A stretch of DNA of 64,000 bases. Source: Pseudacidovorax sp. RU35E. GTDB lineage: Bacteria; Pseudomonadota; Gammaproteobacteria; Burkholderiales; Burkholderiaceae_C. The stretch lies in NCBI RefSeq assembly GCF_900156165.1, contig NZ_FTMY01000004.1:372001-436000 (forward strand), read 5' to 3'. The translations under genes were made by a program, and so were the position numbers. Positions 26,241 to 34,673 of the stretch are shown here, piece by piece (within the stretch, counting starts at the first letter, position 1; each line of letters begins with the position of its first letter). The notes below the pieces were generated by a model. The model did no database searches. It was not told where the DNA came from and was given only the letters and a program-made list of their open reading frames with translations.

Positions 26241-27274
26241 GCGGAAAAATCTTCGTTCCAGTGGATGGGGGCCTGGCCGGCCACGGGGGCGCGGAAGCTG
26301 GGCAGGGTGGTGCCGCGCAGGCTGCCGAGGTAGACGGTGCGCAGGTCGGGGCCACCGAAGCTCAGGCTGGCCATCCAGGGCGCCAGCGTGCCGTGGGCGG
26401 CGGCCATGATCCCGGGCGTGAGGGTGCGGGCCTCGAAGTGCGCATCGAGCGCGCGCGTGGCCTCGGCGTTGCCGTCGTCCAGCAGGGTGAACAGCTCGCC
26501 GTCGGGCGTGATGGCCACCAGCCGGTCGGTCATGATCAGCGTCACCCACAGGTTGCCGAACACGTCGAAGGCGAAGCCGTCGGGAAAGCCGGGCAGCCGG
26601 GCCGGGCCGTAGACCTCGCGTTCGCCCAGCGTGCCGTCGGGCCGCACGCGCAGGCGCGAGATGCGGCGGGCGTTGCTCTCGACCACGTACATCCATTCGC
26701 CGGCGTCGTCCAGGCGGATCTCGTTCGTGCCCTCGAAGCCGTCGGCCACGATGCGCGCGTGGCCCTGCAGGTCGAACAGCGCGATGTAGCCGTCGGTGGC
26801 GCGGGCGTTGATGGAGTCGGTCCACGGCTGCATGCGCGTGGTGACCGTGAGGTAGAGCCGGCCGTGGCGGTCCCGCAGCGGGAAGTTGGCCTTGCCCAGC
26901 GGCTGGCCGTTGATGTGGTCGAACAGGCGGCGCACGCGGCCCTGGCGGTCCATCACCTCCACCGCGTCGGTGCCCCAGTTGGCGATCAGCAGCTCGCCAT
27001 TGGCCAGGAAGGTCATGCCGTTGGGCAGCGAGCCTTCGCTGCGCACATAGCGCTGGTCGAAGTCGATGGCGTCCGGCTGGGCGGGCGCGGCCGGCGCCAG
27101 CAGTTTCTGGCTGCCGTCGGGCGCGATGCGCATGGCGCCGCCGCGGGCGTCCGCCGCCCACACGGTGCCGTCGCGCTGGCACAGGATGCATTCGGGCCGT
27201 TGCAGATCGCGGCCGACATGGCGGATGGCGGCGCGGTCGACCTGCCAGCCGCGCAGGGGGTTGTCTCGGGTCAT
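26237..27274 (-). CDS. SMP-30/gluconolactonase-family protein
   Basis: 345 residues. Start at 27274; an upstream in-frame start would add 60 residues rich in Arg and Pro and is unlikely. Six-bladed propeller pattern with metal-ligand candidates in RPECILCQRDGTVWAAD, LPNGMTFLANGELLIAN and GFPDGFAFDVFGNLWV. Members are Ca or Zn lactonases that open sugar lactones. First gene of the nine-gene minus-strand operon, divergent from a LysR gene 178 bases away; a palindrome sits 18 bases upstream of this start. Confidence 0.85.
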   Translation of the reverse strand: MTRDNPLRGWQVDRAAIRHVGRDLQRPECILCQRDGTVWAADARGGAMRIAPDGSQKLLAPAAPAQPDAIDFDQRYVRSEGSLPNGMTFLANGELLIANWGTDAVEVMDRQGRVRRLFDHINGQPLGKANFPLRDRHGRLYLTVTTRMQPWTDSINARATDGYIALFDLQGHARIVADGFEGTNEIRLDDAGEWMYVVESNARRISRLRVRPDGTLGEREVYGPARLPGFPDGFAFDVFGNLWVTLIMTDRLVAITPDGELFTLLDDGNAEATRALDAHFEARTLTPGIMAAAHGTLAPWMASLSFGGPDLRTVYLGSLRGTTLPSFRAPVAGQAPIHWNEDFSA

Positions 27275-27291
27275 TGGGAATCTCGAAGCGG

Positions 27292-27309
27292 GCCGAAGTG
27301 TGTTTCGGC
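27292..27309. promoter_or_regulatory. Candidate operator in divergent LysR/SMP-30 region
   Basis: Inverted repeat GCCGAA/TTCGGC with a six-base spacer, in the gap between the divergent SMP-30 operon and the LysR gene. The position suits a LysR binding site, but the arms are short and G+C-rich sequence makes chance repeats likely. Confidence 0.3.
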
Positions 27310-27452
27310 GCGGCCGCGAAGACCAACAGATTCGACCGATGCCAGCCATCGGCCGGCGCGATGGATCGGCCCCTGCCCGAGGCGTGTTGCAGTCCGGGCA
27401 CGCATTCGCGACGCGCCTCCTTATGATCTGCGCCCCACCGGAGACGACCTGC

Positions 27453-28370
27453 ATGCGCTACCAACGCATCGACCTCAACCTGCTTGCGGCACTCGACGCG
27501 CTGCTGGCCGAACGCAACGTGACCCGCGCCGCCGAGCGGCTGCACATGACGCAGTCGGCCATGAGCGGCGTGCTGGCGCGCCTGCGCGACTATTTCGGCG
27601 ACGCCCTGCTCGTGCCCGTCGGGCGCACGCTGCAGCTCACGCCAAGGGCCGAGGCGCTGATCGTGCCGGTGCGCCAGATCATCCTGCAGGTGGATGCCAC
27701 GCTGGGCGTGCAGCCCGACTTCGACCCGGCCACGGCGCGGCGGCACTTCACCATCATCGCCTCCGACTATGTGGTGCAGGTGCTGATGGCCGAGGCCCTG
27801 CGTCGCATCGCGCAGATGGCGCCGCGCCTGAGCTTCGATGTGCGGCCCACGCATGCCGCCATGGCGCAGGACCTGGACCAGGGCCGGGTGGACCTGCTGG
27901 TCACGCCAGCGCACCTGACGCTGGCCGAACATCCGCAGGAGCTGCTGTTCGAGGACACCTACCACGTCGTGGCCTGCGCGCAGAACGACGCATTGGCCGA
28001 TGGCATCAGCGCCGCGCAGTACGTGGCGCTCGGGCACGTGGTCTACCAGGCCGACCTGGGCGCCAACCCCTGGTTCGAGCAGTGGTACGCCAACGAGCAT
28101 GGTGGCAACCGTCGCGTCGAGGTGGTGGCCCACGGCTTCCTGCTGATGCCGCGCTTCATCGTGGGCACACAGCGCATCGCCACCATCCAGACGCGGTTGG
28201 CCCAGCAGTTCGTGCAGGCCATGCCGCTGCGGTTGCTGTCACCGCCCATGCCCACGCCGCGTCTCACCGAGATGCTGCAGTGGCACCGCCTGCGCGACGA
28301 CGACCCCGGCGTGCGCTGGGTCCGCGAGCAGATCATGGCCGTGGCGCAGCAGATGCCGCCCGTCGGCTGA
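27453..28370 (+). CDS. LysR-type regulator, NodD/NahR-like branch
   Basis: 305 residues. Start at 27453 preceded by GGAGA; another in-frame ATG lies 30 bases upstream. The opening RIDLNLLAALDALLAERNVTRAAERLHMTQSAMSGVLARLRDYFGD is the form seen in NodD/NahR/LinR-type LysR proteins that sense aromatic or phenolic effectors. Divergently transcribed from the nine-gene catabolic operon, which it most likely controls. If the family resemblance holds, the operon substrate may be aromatic or aromatic-derived (inference). Confidence 0.88.
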   Translation: MRYQRIDLNLLAALDALLAERNVTRAAERLHMTQSAMSGVLARLRDYFGDALLVPVGRTLQLTPRAEALIVPVRQIILQVDATLGVQPDFDPATARRHFTIIASDYVVQVLMAEALRRIAQMAPRLSFDVRPTHAAMAQDLDQGRVDLLVTPAHLTLAEHPQELLFEDTYHVVACAQNDALADGISAAQYVALGHVVYQADLGANPWFEQWYANEHGGNRRVEVVAHGFLLMPRFIVGTQRIATIQTRLAQQFVQAMPLRLLSPPMPTPRLTEMLQWHRLRDDDPGVRWVREQIMAVAQQMPPVG

Positions 28371-28499
28371 ACACAGGCTGACCTGAGGCGGCCGCATCGC
28401 GTTGGCGGCCCCGGGATGACGCGGGCCGGCCATCTGGCCTACGCAGGCGGCTCATGCAGGCCGACCCGTGGACGCGCCAAGGGGGCGGACCCTCGCGGG

Positions 28500-30806
28500 A
28501 TGACCCCAGGCTCCACCGATCCCCAAGAACCCATGGCCGCCGGCGGCTGGCAGTCGCTGAAGGCCGTGGCCCGCTACACGCTGGAGGAAGGCAACGTCGC
28601 CCAGATCACGCGTGCCCTGCTCAAGCAGAACAAGACCGAGGGCTTCGCATGCGTGAGTTGCGCCTGGGCCAAGCCGGCCGAGCCCCGGGTGGCCGAGTTC
28701 TGCGAGAACGGCGCCAAGGCCACGGCATGGGAGCTGACGTCGCGTCGCCTGTCCCCCGACTTCTTCGAAGCCCATCCGGTCAGCGAGCTGCGGGGCTGGT
28801 CGGACCATGAACTCGAAGCGGGCGGCCGGCTCACGGCACCCATGCGCTACGACCGCGCCACCGACCGCTATGTCGAGGTGAGCTGGGACGAGGCCATCGC
28901 GGACATCGCAGCCCGCATGCGGGCCTTGCGCGCGGAGGACCCCAAGTCCGCCGTCTTCTATGCATCGGGCCGCGCCTCGCTGGAGACCAGCTATGCCTGG
29001 CAGGTCTTCGCCCGGGTCTATGGCAACAACAACCTGCCCGACAGTTCCAACATGTGCCACGAGAGCACGTCGGTCGCGCTGCCAGAGAGCATCGGCGTGC
29101 CCATCGGCACCGTGCATCTGGACGACTTCGCGCATGCCGACTGCCTGCTGTTCGTCGGGCAGAACCCGGGGGTCAACAGCCCGCGCATGCTGCATCCGAT
29201 CAAGGCGGCGCGCGATCGCGGCGTGCCCATCATCAGCTTCAACCCGCTGCGCGAATCCGGGCTGGTGCGCTTCATCGACCCGCAGTCGCCGATGCAGATG
29301 CTCACGCCGGTCTCGACCGAGGTCTCGACCCAGTATCTGCAGGTGAAGGTGGGGGGCGACCTGGCGGCACTGACGGGCGTCGCCAAGGCCCTGCTGACGG
29401 CTGCAGCCGCTGGAGGCCAGGGCCTGGATCGCGAGTTCATCGCTCAGCACACCCACGGCTTCGACGACTTTGCGAGCTGGGTGATGCAGCAGTCGTGGGA
29501 CGAGATCGAACGCGAATCCGGCCTGGCGCGCGCCGCGCTGGAGCGCGTGGCGGCCGTGCTGGGCGGTGCCAAGTCGGTGATCGCGGTCTATGGCATGGGT
29601 CTGACGCAGCATCGGCTGGGCGTGAAGAACGTCCAGATGCTGTGCAACCTCCTGTTGATGGGCGGGCACATCGGCCGCCTGGGGACGGGCATCTGCCCGG
29701 TGCGGGGCCACTCCAACGTGCAGGGCCAGCGCACCGTGGGCATCACCGAGAAGCCGGAGCTCGCCCCGCTGGACGAGCTGGGCCGGCAATATGCCTTCGA
29801 GCCGCCACGGGACAAGGGTCTCGACACCGTGGGCGCCTGCCAGGGGGTGCTCGACGGCAGCGTGCGCGCCATGCTCAACCTCGGCGGCAACCTGCTGCGC
29901 TCGGTGCCCGACAGCACGCGGCTGGAGCCGGCCTGGGCGCGGCTCGCGCTCACCGTGCATGTGGCGACCAAGCTCAACCACACGCACCTGGTGCCTGGCG
30001 AGACGAGCTATCTGTTGCCCTGCATCGGCCGCATCGAGATCGACCGGCAGGGCGGCAGGGAGCAACGTGTGTCGATGGAGGATTCCACCGGCTTCATCCA
30101 TGCTTCGCAGGGCGTGGCCGAGCCCGCGGACGCACGGCTGCGCTCGGAGCTGTCCATCGTCAGCGCGCTCGCGCAGGCCGCGGTGGGCGACGCGGCCCAG
30201 GTACCCTGGGCTCAGTGGCGCGACGACTATGCCAGCGTGCGCGCCGCCATCGAGGCAACCTACCCCAAGATCTTCCACGACTTCGAGGCCCGCTTCGTGC
30301 AGCCCGGCGGCTTTCCCAAGCCCAACACGGCGCGCCAGCGCGACTGGAAGACGCCCACCGGCAAGGCCAACTTCATCGTGCCGGGCACGCTGGTGGCCGA
30401 CCCGGACGCGCCTGGGCGCCCACCGCAGACGCTGCGCCTGATGACCATGCGCAGCGACGACCAGTTCAACACCACGATCTATAGCTTGGACGACCGCTTC
30501 CGCGATGTCAGCGGCACCCGCGATCTGCTGTTCATGAACGAGGCCGACATCAGTCGGCACGGCCTGCAGCCGGGCCAGCGCGTCGACGTGCGTACCGCCG
30601 TGGACGACGGCGTGATGCGTGAGGTGCGCGGGCTGACGGTGCGCGCCTACGACATCCCCGAAGGCTGCGTGGCCGGCTATTACCCCGAATGCAACCCGCT
30701 GGTGCCGTTGTGGCACCACGCGGAAGGCAGCCACGTGCCGGCCTACAAGTCGGTGCCCATCCTTGTCCAACCCGAGAACGCCGGCTCCGGCGACCGCCAC
30801 CCATGA
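28500..30806 (+). CDS. YdeP/FdhF-like molybdopterin oxidoreductase
   Basis: 768 residues; the ATG at 28500 gives a length close to E. coli YdeP. Domain order: short N-terminus with CVSCAWAKP in place of a full 4Fe-4S motif, Mo-bis-MGD-binding core (SSNMCHESTSVALPESIG, then VGQNPGVNSPRML, then CPVRGHSNVQGQRT), and a C-terminal molydopterin-dinucleotide-binding barrel (NTTIYSLDDRFRDVSGTRDLLFMNEADI). Redox partner and substrate of this family are not established; YdeP has been linked to acid resistance. It overlaps the catalase-like gene by four bases (ATGA), implying a joint stress role. Confidence 0.88.
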   Translation: MTPGSTDPQEPMAAGGWQSLKAVARYTLEEGNVAQITRALLKQNKTEGFACVSCAWAKPAEPRVAEFCENGAKATAWELTSRRLSPDFFEAHPVSELRGWSDHELEAGGRLTAPMRYDRATDRYVEVSWDEAIADIAARMRALRAEDPKSAVFYASGRASLETSYAWQVFARVYGNNNLPDSSNMCHESTSVALPESIGVPIGTVHLDDFAHADCLLFVGQNPGVNSPRMLHPIKAARDRGVPIISFNPLRESGLVRFIDPQSPMQMLTPVSTEVSTQYLQVKVGGDLAALTGVAKALLTAAAAGGQGLDREFIAQHTHGFDDFASWVMQQSWDEIERESGLARAALERVAAVLGGAKSVIAVYGMGLTQHRLGVKNVQMLCNLLLMGGHIGRLGTGICPVRGHSNVQGQRTVGITEKPELAPLDELGRQYAFEPPRDKGLDTVGACQGVLDGSVRAMLNLGGNLLRSVPDSTRLEPAWARLALTVHVATKLNHTHLVPGETSYLLPCIGRIEIDRQGGREQRVSMEDSTGFIHASQGVAEPADARLRSELSIVSALAQAAVGDAAQVPWAQWRDDYASVRAAIEATYPKIFHDFEARFVQPGGFPKPNTARQRDWKTPTGKANFIVPGTLVADPDAPGRPPQTLRLMTMRSDDQFNTTIYSLDDRFRDVSGTRDLLFMNEADISRHGLQPGQRVDVRTAVDDGVMREVRGLTVRAYDIPEGCVAGYYPECNPLVPLWHHAEGSHVPAYKSVPILVQPENAGSGDRHP

Positions 30807-31915
30807 CCCCACCCGCACAGGCCCCCGTGACGCCGCTGCACTACAGACCCGAGTTCGAACAGACCGAAGAGGACGAACTGCAGATTGCCCGCGAGCTGGG
30901 CGAGACGATGATCAAGATCTCGCAGCACGTCCACCGTGACGAGGGCCATGCCTATCGCAGCGTGCATGCCAAGGCCCATGGTCTTCTGCGTGCGGAGGTG
31001 GAGGTGCTCGACGGGCTGCCGGCGGACTATGCGCAGGGACTGTTCGCCACGCCTGGCCGCTACGGCGCAGTCATGCGCCTGTCGACGCCGCCCGGCGATC
31101 TGCTCAGCGACAAGGTGTCCACGCCCCGCGGCGTCGCCCTCAAGCTCGTGGGGGTGCCCGGCGAGCGGATGGAGGGCTCCGAGGGCGAGGTGACGCAGGA
31201 CTTCGTCATGGTCAACGGGCCGGTCTTCCGCACGCCCAACGCCAAGAAGTTCCTCGGTAATTTGAAGCTGCTGGCCGCCACCACGGACCGTGCACCCAAG
31301 GCCAAGGAGTGGCTGTCCGCTGCGTTGCGCGGCGTCGAGAAGACGCTGGAGGCGGTCGGCGCCGAGAGCGGTGCGCTCAAGTCGATGGGCGCGCACCCGC
31401 TCACCCACCTGCTGGGCGAGACGTTCTTCACCCAGGTGCCGGTGCTGTACGGCACCTGCATGGCCAAGCTGCGCCTGACCCCGGTCTCGCCCGAACTGCT
31501 GGCGCTCAAGGACCAGGTGCTGGACATGGACGACAGCCCCAACGCCATTCGCGATGCCGTCGTGTCGCACTTCCGCGCGCAGGGCGGCACCTGGGACCTC
31601 CAGGTCCAGCTGTGCACCGACCTCCACGTGATGCCGATCGAGGATGCCACCGTGGAATGGCCGGAGGATCGCAGCCCCTACGTGACCGTGGCGCGCGTCA
31701 CCGCAGGGCCACAGAACGCCTGGAGCGATGCGCGGGTCAAGGCGGTCGACGACGGCATGGCCTTCTCGCCGTGGCACGGCCTCGCGGCCCATCGGCCGCT
31801 CGGGTCGATCATGCGGGTGCGGCGCATTGCCTATGTGACGGCGGCCGCTTACCGGGAGACCGGCAATCGCGTCTCGGTGGCACAGCCGGCCACGCTCGAC
31901 AACTTTCCGGATTGA
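30803..31915 (+). CDS. Catalase-family haem protein
   Basis: 370 residues, shorter than classical monofunctional catalases. The N-terminal part carries HAKAHGLLRAEVEVLD, with the His position typical of SrpA-like/catalase-related proteins, followed by GVALKLVGVPGERM, QDFVMVNGPVF and the C-terminal FSPWHGLAAHRPLGSIMRVRRIAY. These features fit the small catalase-like family rather than KatA or KatE. Likely peroxide detoxification or a haem-dependent peroxidase. Translationally coupled to the YdeP-like oxidoreductase and convergent with the carboxymuconolactone-decarboxylase gene. Confidence 0.82.
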   Translation: MTPPAQAPVTPLHYRPEFEQTEEDELQIARELGETMIKISQHVHRDEGHAYRSVHAKAHGLLRAEVEVLDGLPADYAQGLFATPGRYGAVMRLSTPPGDLLSDKVSTPRGVALKLVGVPGERMEGSEGEVTQDFVMVNGPVFRTPNAKKFLGNLKLLAATTDRAPKAKEWLSAALRGVEKTLEAVGAESGALKSMGAHPLTHLLGETFFTQVPVLYGTCMAKLRLTPVSPELLALKDQVLDMDDSPNAIRDAVVSHFRAQGGTWDLQVQLCTDLHVMPIEDATVEWPEDRSPYVTVARVTAGPQNAWSDARVKAVDDGMAFSPWHGLAAHRPLGSIMRVRRIAYVTAAAYRETGNRVSVAQPATLDNFPD

Positions 31916-31954
31916 CGAATCACGCCGGGCGTGACGGCGCCGGCTGCTTCGCGC

Positions 31955-32425
31955 TCAGGCGATATCCTGGGCCGGCACCGGCGCGCTCATGCCCACCGCC
32001 ATGCGGTTCCAGGTGTTGATCTGGGCGATGGCCCAGCTGAGTTCGACGATCTCCTGGTCGCTGAAGTGGGCGCGCAGCTCATCGAAGACCTGATCGTGTG
32101 CCGCATGGCCGTCGGCAAGACGGGTGAGGACTTCGGCCCAGGCCAGCGCCGCGCGCTCGCGCTCGGTGTAGAGGCGCGCTTCACGCCAGGTGGAAAGGCT
32201 GTTGATGCGTTGCCAGGACTCGCCCAGCTTTCGCAGGTCGCGCACATGCATGTCGAGACAGAAAGCGCAGCCGTTGATCTGGGACACGCGCGTCTTGATC
32301 AGTTCGAGGAGTACCGGCCCCAGCGATGAGTCGGCCAGCGTGGCGCCGGCAGCGATCATGGCCTGGTACGGCTTGGGCGCGATGCGCATCCAGGAAATGC
32401 GGGGTTGGCCGTGCATGGTGGTCAT
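31955..32425 (-). CDS. Carboxymuconolactone decarboxylase/AhpD-like protein
   Basis: 156 residues, a small helical protein with the redox motif C53-A-F-C56-x3-H60, as in AhpD-type alkylhydroperoxidase/CMD proteins. Members of this clade are typical partners and regulon members of ECF41 sigma factors. The ATG at 32425 is the first of two close starts (the other at 32416). A consensus ECF41 promoter lies just upstream, at 32454-32480, inside the 3' end of the sigma gene, so transcription of this gene should depend on that sigma factor. Likely handles peroxides or an electrophile. Confidence 0.88.
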   Translation of the reverse strand: MTTMHGQPRISWMRIAPKPYQAMIAAGATLADSSLGPVLLELIKTRVSQINGCAFCLDMHVRDLRKLGESWQRINSLSTWREARLYTERERAALAWAEVLTRLADGHAAHDQVFDELRAHFSDQEIVELSWAIAQINTWNRMAVGMSAPVPAQDIA

Positions 32426-32449
32426 CTTGAAGAAGTGTTGGACACACCT

Positions 32450-33370
32450 TCAAGACGAGCCGGCCCCCGTGTCTGTGACAACTGCCAGAGGCCGGCCCCG
32501 CGCGGCGGCGATGCGGCCGAGCTTGTCGGGGTTGCGCTGGGTGTGGATGGCCAGGATGCGTTGGCCATCGGTCTGGAAGGTCTGGGCCGATTCGAGCGTC
32601 TCGTCGATGAAGCGCAGCAAGCCCCACTGTCCGCTAAGCACCACGACCTCGTAGCGTACGCGCGGGCCATGACGCCGTTGAACCGCCCAATAGAGTTGGG
32701 CAAGGCGCCGCGCGCCCACCAGCGGCACGCCGAAGCTGGGCACCTTGCCACCGCCATCGCTGACCAGTTGCGCATCTTCGGCGAGAAGCGCCTGCAGCTG
32801 CGCCAACTGGCCGCTGGCGGCCGCGTCGGCAAAGCCGCGCAGCAGGCGCAACTGGTGCTCGGGCGCCACGCAATGTCGAGGCCGTGCGTCCTGCAACTGG
32901 GCGCGGGCCCGATGCACGATCTGACGGCAGGCCGCCTCGCTCTTGCCGAGCGTCTGTGCGACTTCGTCGTAGCTGGCGTCAAAGACTTCTCGCAGCAGGA
33001 AGGCGGCGCGGGCCTCGGGGGCCAGGCGCTCGAGCAGCAGCATGAAGGCGACCGACAGGTCGTCGGCCCGCTCCAGCAATGCCTCCGGCGAGGGGGCCGC
33101 GTCGTCGCTCAGCAGCGGTTCGGGCAGCCAGGTGCCGACATACTGCTCGCGCTGGTGTTGGGCACTGCGCAGGCGGTCGATGGCCAGCCGTGTGGTGATG
33201 GTGACCAGCCAGGCCTCGGCGCTCGCCAGTGCGTCGTGCGGACTGGCCTGCCAGCGCAGCCAGGCGTCCTGCACCACGTCTTCCGCCTCTGCAGGCGAGC
33301 CAAGCATTCGGTAGGCGATGCCGTGCAGTCGAGGCCGCAGGCGCAGGAAAAGGTCGGTCGTGTCGCTCAT
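32450..33370 (-). CDS. ECF41-type RNA polymerase sigma factor, SigJ-like
   Basis: 306 residues from the ATG at 33370; a GTG lies one codon upstream. Sigma region 2 (~5-70, with AEDVVQDAWLRW), region 4 (~105-160, with LLREVFDASYDEVAQTLGKSEAACRQIVHRARA) and a C-terminal SnoaL-like extension (~170-290) that in this group replaces an anti-sigma factor and modulates activity. The group usually neighbours a carboxymuconolactone decarboxylase, as here (24 bases downstream). An ECF41 promoter, TGTCACA-N16-CGTC, sits so close to the start codon that the transcript would be nearly leaderless; this also implies autoregulation. Confidence 0.93.
   Translation of the reverse strand: MSDTTDLFLRLRPRLHGIAYRMLGSPAEAEDVVQDAWLRWQASPHDALASAEAWLVTITTRLAIDRLRSAQHQREQYVGTWLPEPLLSDDAAPSPEALLERADDLSVAFMLLLERLAPEARAAFLLREVFDASYDEVAQTLGKSEAACRQIVHRARAQLQDARPRHCVAPEHQLRLLRGFADAAASGQLAQLQALLAEDAQLVSDGGGKVPSFGVPLVGARRLAQLYWAVQRRHGPRVRYEVVVLSGQWGLLRFIDETLESAQTFQTDGQRILAIHTQRNPDKLGRIAAARGRPLAVVTDTGAGSS
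32454..32480 (-). promoter_or_regulatory. ECF41 promoter of the CMD gene
   Basis: On the minus strand: TGTCACA (32480-32474), exactly 16 bases, then CGTC (32457-32454). This is the promoter signature described for ECF41 sigma factors. It lies within the last codons of the sigma gene and about 29 bases before the CMD start codon, giving a leader of roughly 20 bases. Confidence 0.85.
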
Positions 33371-33378
33371 CACGGGCA

Positions 33379-33405
33379 GACGGATGGGCCGGGTCGTTTG
33401 TGACA
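33379..33405 (-). promoter_or_regulatory. ECF41 promoter of the sigma gene itself
   Basis: On the minus strand: TGTCACA (33405-33399), 16 bases, CGTC (33382-33379), the same motif and spacing as before the CMD gene. The -10 element ends only nine bases before the ATG at 33370, so transcription would begin at about the start codon. Supports autoregulation by the ECF41 factor. Confidence 0.82.
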
Positions 33406-33427
33406 GGTCCGGGTGCGCGTCCCCCGC

Positions 33428-33916
33428 TCAACCGGCGGCCTGGTCGTCCTGTTGCCGGGAGGGCTCGTTCGCGCCCTCCTCCTTCTTGATGAAGCTTATC
33501 TTGCCGTTGGGCTCCAGTACGGCCCAGGCCACATCGGCCATCGACGCGATGCCCGTCAGCCGCATCTCGGACTCGATCTCCGAGCGCGTCAGCCGGTCGC
33601 GGCGCAGACTGTGGTCCAGCAGTCGGCCATGCTGGATCAGGACACGGGGCTCGCCTTCCAGCAGGCGCGCGGCCCTTGGGGAGAGGTAGGAGGCCCAGCT
33701 CAGCACCACGCCCCAGAACGCGAAGGTGCTGATCGCCAGGGTGGCGCCCGTGAGGCTGAAGTCGTTCTGGGTGATGCCCTGCTGGATCAGGTCTCCCACC
33801 ACGACCATGACGATGAACTCGAAGGGCGTCATCTGACCGAGTTCGCGCTTGCCGAGCACCCGCACGAGCAGGTAGACGACCGCGAACATCGCCGTGGCGC
33901 GAAGAACGACTTCCAT
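33428..33916 (-). CDS. DUF421 (YetF-like) membrane protein
   Basis: 162 residues from the ATG at 33916. About three N-terminal membrane segments (MEVVLRATAMFAVVYLLVRVLG, FIVMVVVGDLIQQGI, ATLAISTFAFWGVVLSWASYL) followed by a cytoplasmic domain with RVLIQHGRLLDHSLRRDRLTRSEIESEMRLTGI, as in the DUF421/YetF family. Function of the family is not settled; some members are linked to stress resistance. Coupled to the upstream gene through a TGATG junction. Confidence 0.85.
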   Translation of the reverse strand: MEVVLRATAMFAVVYLLVRVLGKRELGQMTPFEFIVMVVVGDLIQQGITQNDFSLTGATLAISTFAFWGVVLSWASYLSPRAARLLEGEPRVLIQHGRLLDHSLRRDRLTRSEIESEMRLTGIASMADVAWAVLEPNGKISFIKKEEGANEPSRQQDDQAAG

Positions 33917-34470
33917 CAGGGAAGCACCCGCAGTTGGCGCGGCGCACGCACGAGCACCCGTTCGCCGTCGCGCACTTCGATCTCGCCGGCAAGGAGGCCA
34001 TGAAGACGTGGGTTGACCTGGGCGGCGATCTTGATGCGAATCTCCTTGCCGGCCGCGAGCGGCCCGAAGTCGAAGGTGTATGCCTCGCCGTCGGCGCTTT
34101 CGGAACCAGGTTGGGGGATCATGGCGTTGACCGTGATCTCTCGCCACAGGGCCACTGGGACGGCAAGGGTGAGCTTGTGGATGTCGGCACCGGCCGTGAT
34201 GTGCAGGCGCGTTTCGTAGAAGTCACCGGTGCGGATGACGGTGGGCATCTCGATGTCCAGCGTGTGGGACTGGGTGTCGCTGCGGTAGGTGTGGCGATCC
34301 ACGCCTGCATGACCGAGCAGGCCGGACATGCCCAGCATCAGGAGCGCCCCCAGGACCAGAAGCGAAAGCGGACTCGCATGGCGCACCAACCCTCTATGCG
34401 GAAGCGTATGCGCCCGGACGATGCCGTCGGGCGCACGGGTCATGGGCAAGGGGGAGGAGTCTTGAGCCAT
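33916..34470 (-). CDS. Membrane-anchored protein of unknown function
   Basis: 184 residues, family not recognised. A polar N-terminus is followed by one hydrophobic segment (~33-54, SPLSLLVLGALLMLGMSGLLGHAG), then a predicted periplasmic beta-rich domain (DIEMPTVIRTGDFYETRLHITAGADIHKLTLAVP, later GKEIRIKIAAQVNPRLHGLLAGEIEVRDG). Its stop shares one base with the DUF421 start, so both are made together and may form a two-component membrane complex. No enzymatic motif seen. Confidence 0.7.
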   Translation of the reverse strand: MAQDSSPLPMTRAPDGIVRAHTLPHRGLVRHASPLSLLVLGALLMLGMSGLLGHAGVDRHTYRSDTQSHTLDIEMPTVIRTGDFYETRLHITAGADIHKLTLAVPVALWREITVNAMIPQPGSESADGEAYTFDFGPLAAGKEIRIKIAAQVNPRLHGLLAGEIEVRDGERVLVRAPRQLRVLP

Positions 34471-34576
34471 GTGGACAGGTCTGAATTGGCGAAATCCTGC
34501 GTGAAGGCATCGTGGATGTGGGTCAGCCAGCTTCCAGGGGCAGTGACGGCCAATGGTGCGGGTGGATCGACCTTCA

Positions 34577-34659
34577 AAAATAAGTTAACGGCAGACTCAA
34601 CAGCAACTAGCGAGCAGCACCCAATGTGGACGACACTCCGAAGTCCGTTAACTTATTTT
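34577..34659. repeat. 15-base inverted repeat before recombinase-like gene
   Basis: AAAATAAGTTAACGG at 34577-34591 and its exact complement CCGTTAACTTATTTT at 34645-34659, 53 bases apart, in an otherwise G+C-rich context. The right arm is 14 bases upstream of the ATG of the tyrosine-recombinase-like gene. It could be a paired operator, or a pair of recombinase-binding arms. Confidence 0.75.
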
Positions 34660-34673
34660 CCGCATGTCGCGCC

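Noticed and set aside
31920..31934. TCACGC/GCGTGA hairpin between the catalase-like and CMD genes as a terminator
   Set aside because: Only a six-base stem with no T-tract; too weak to separate from chance in this base composition, although the convergent position would suit it.
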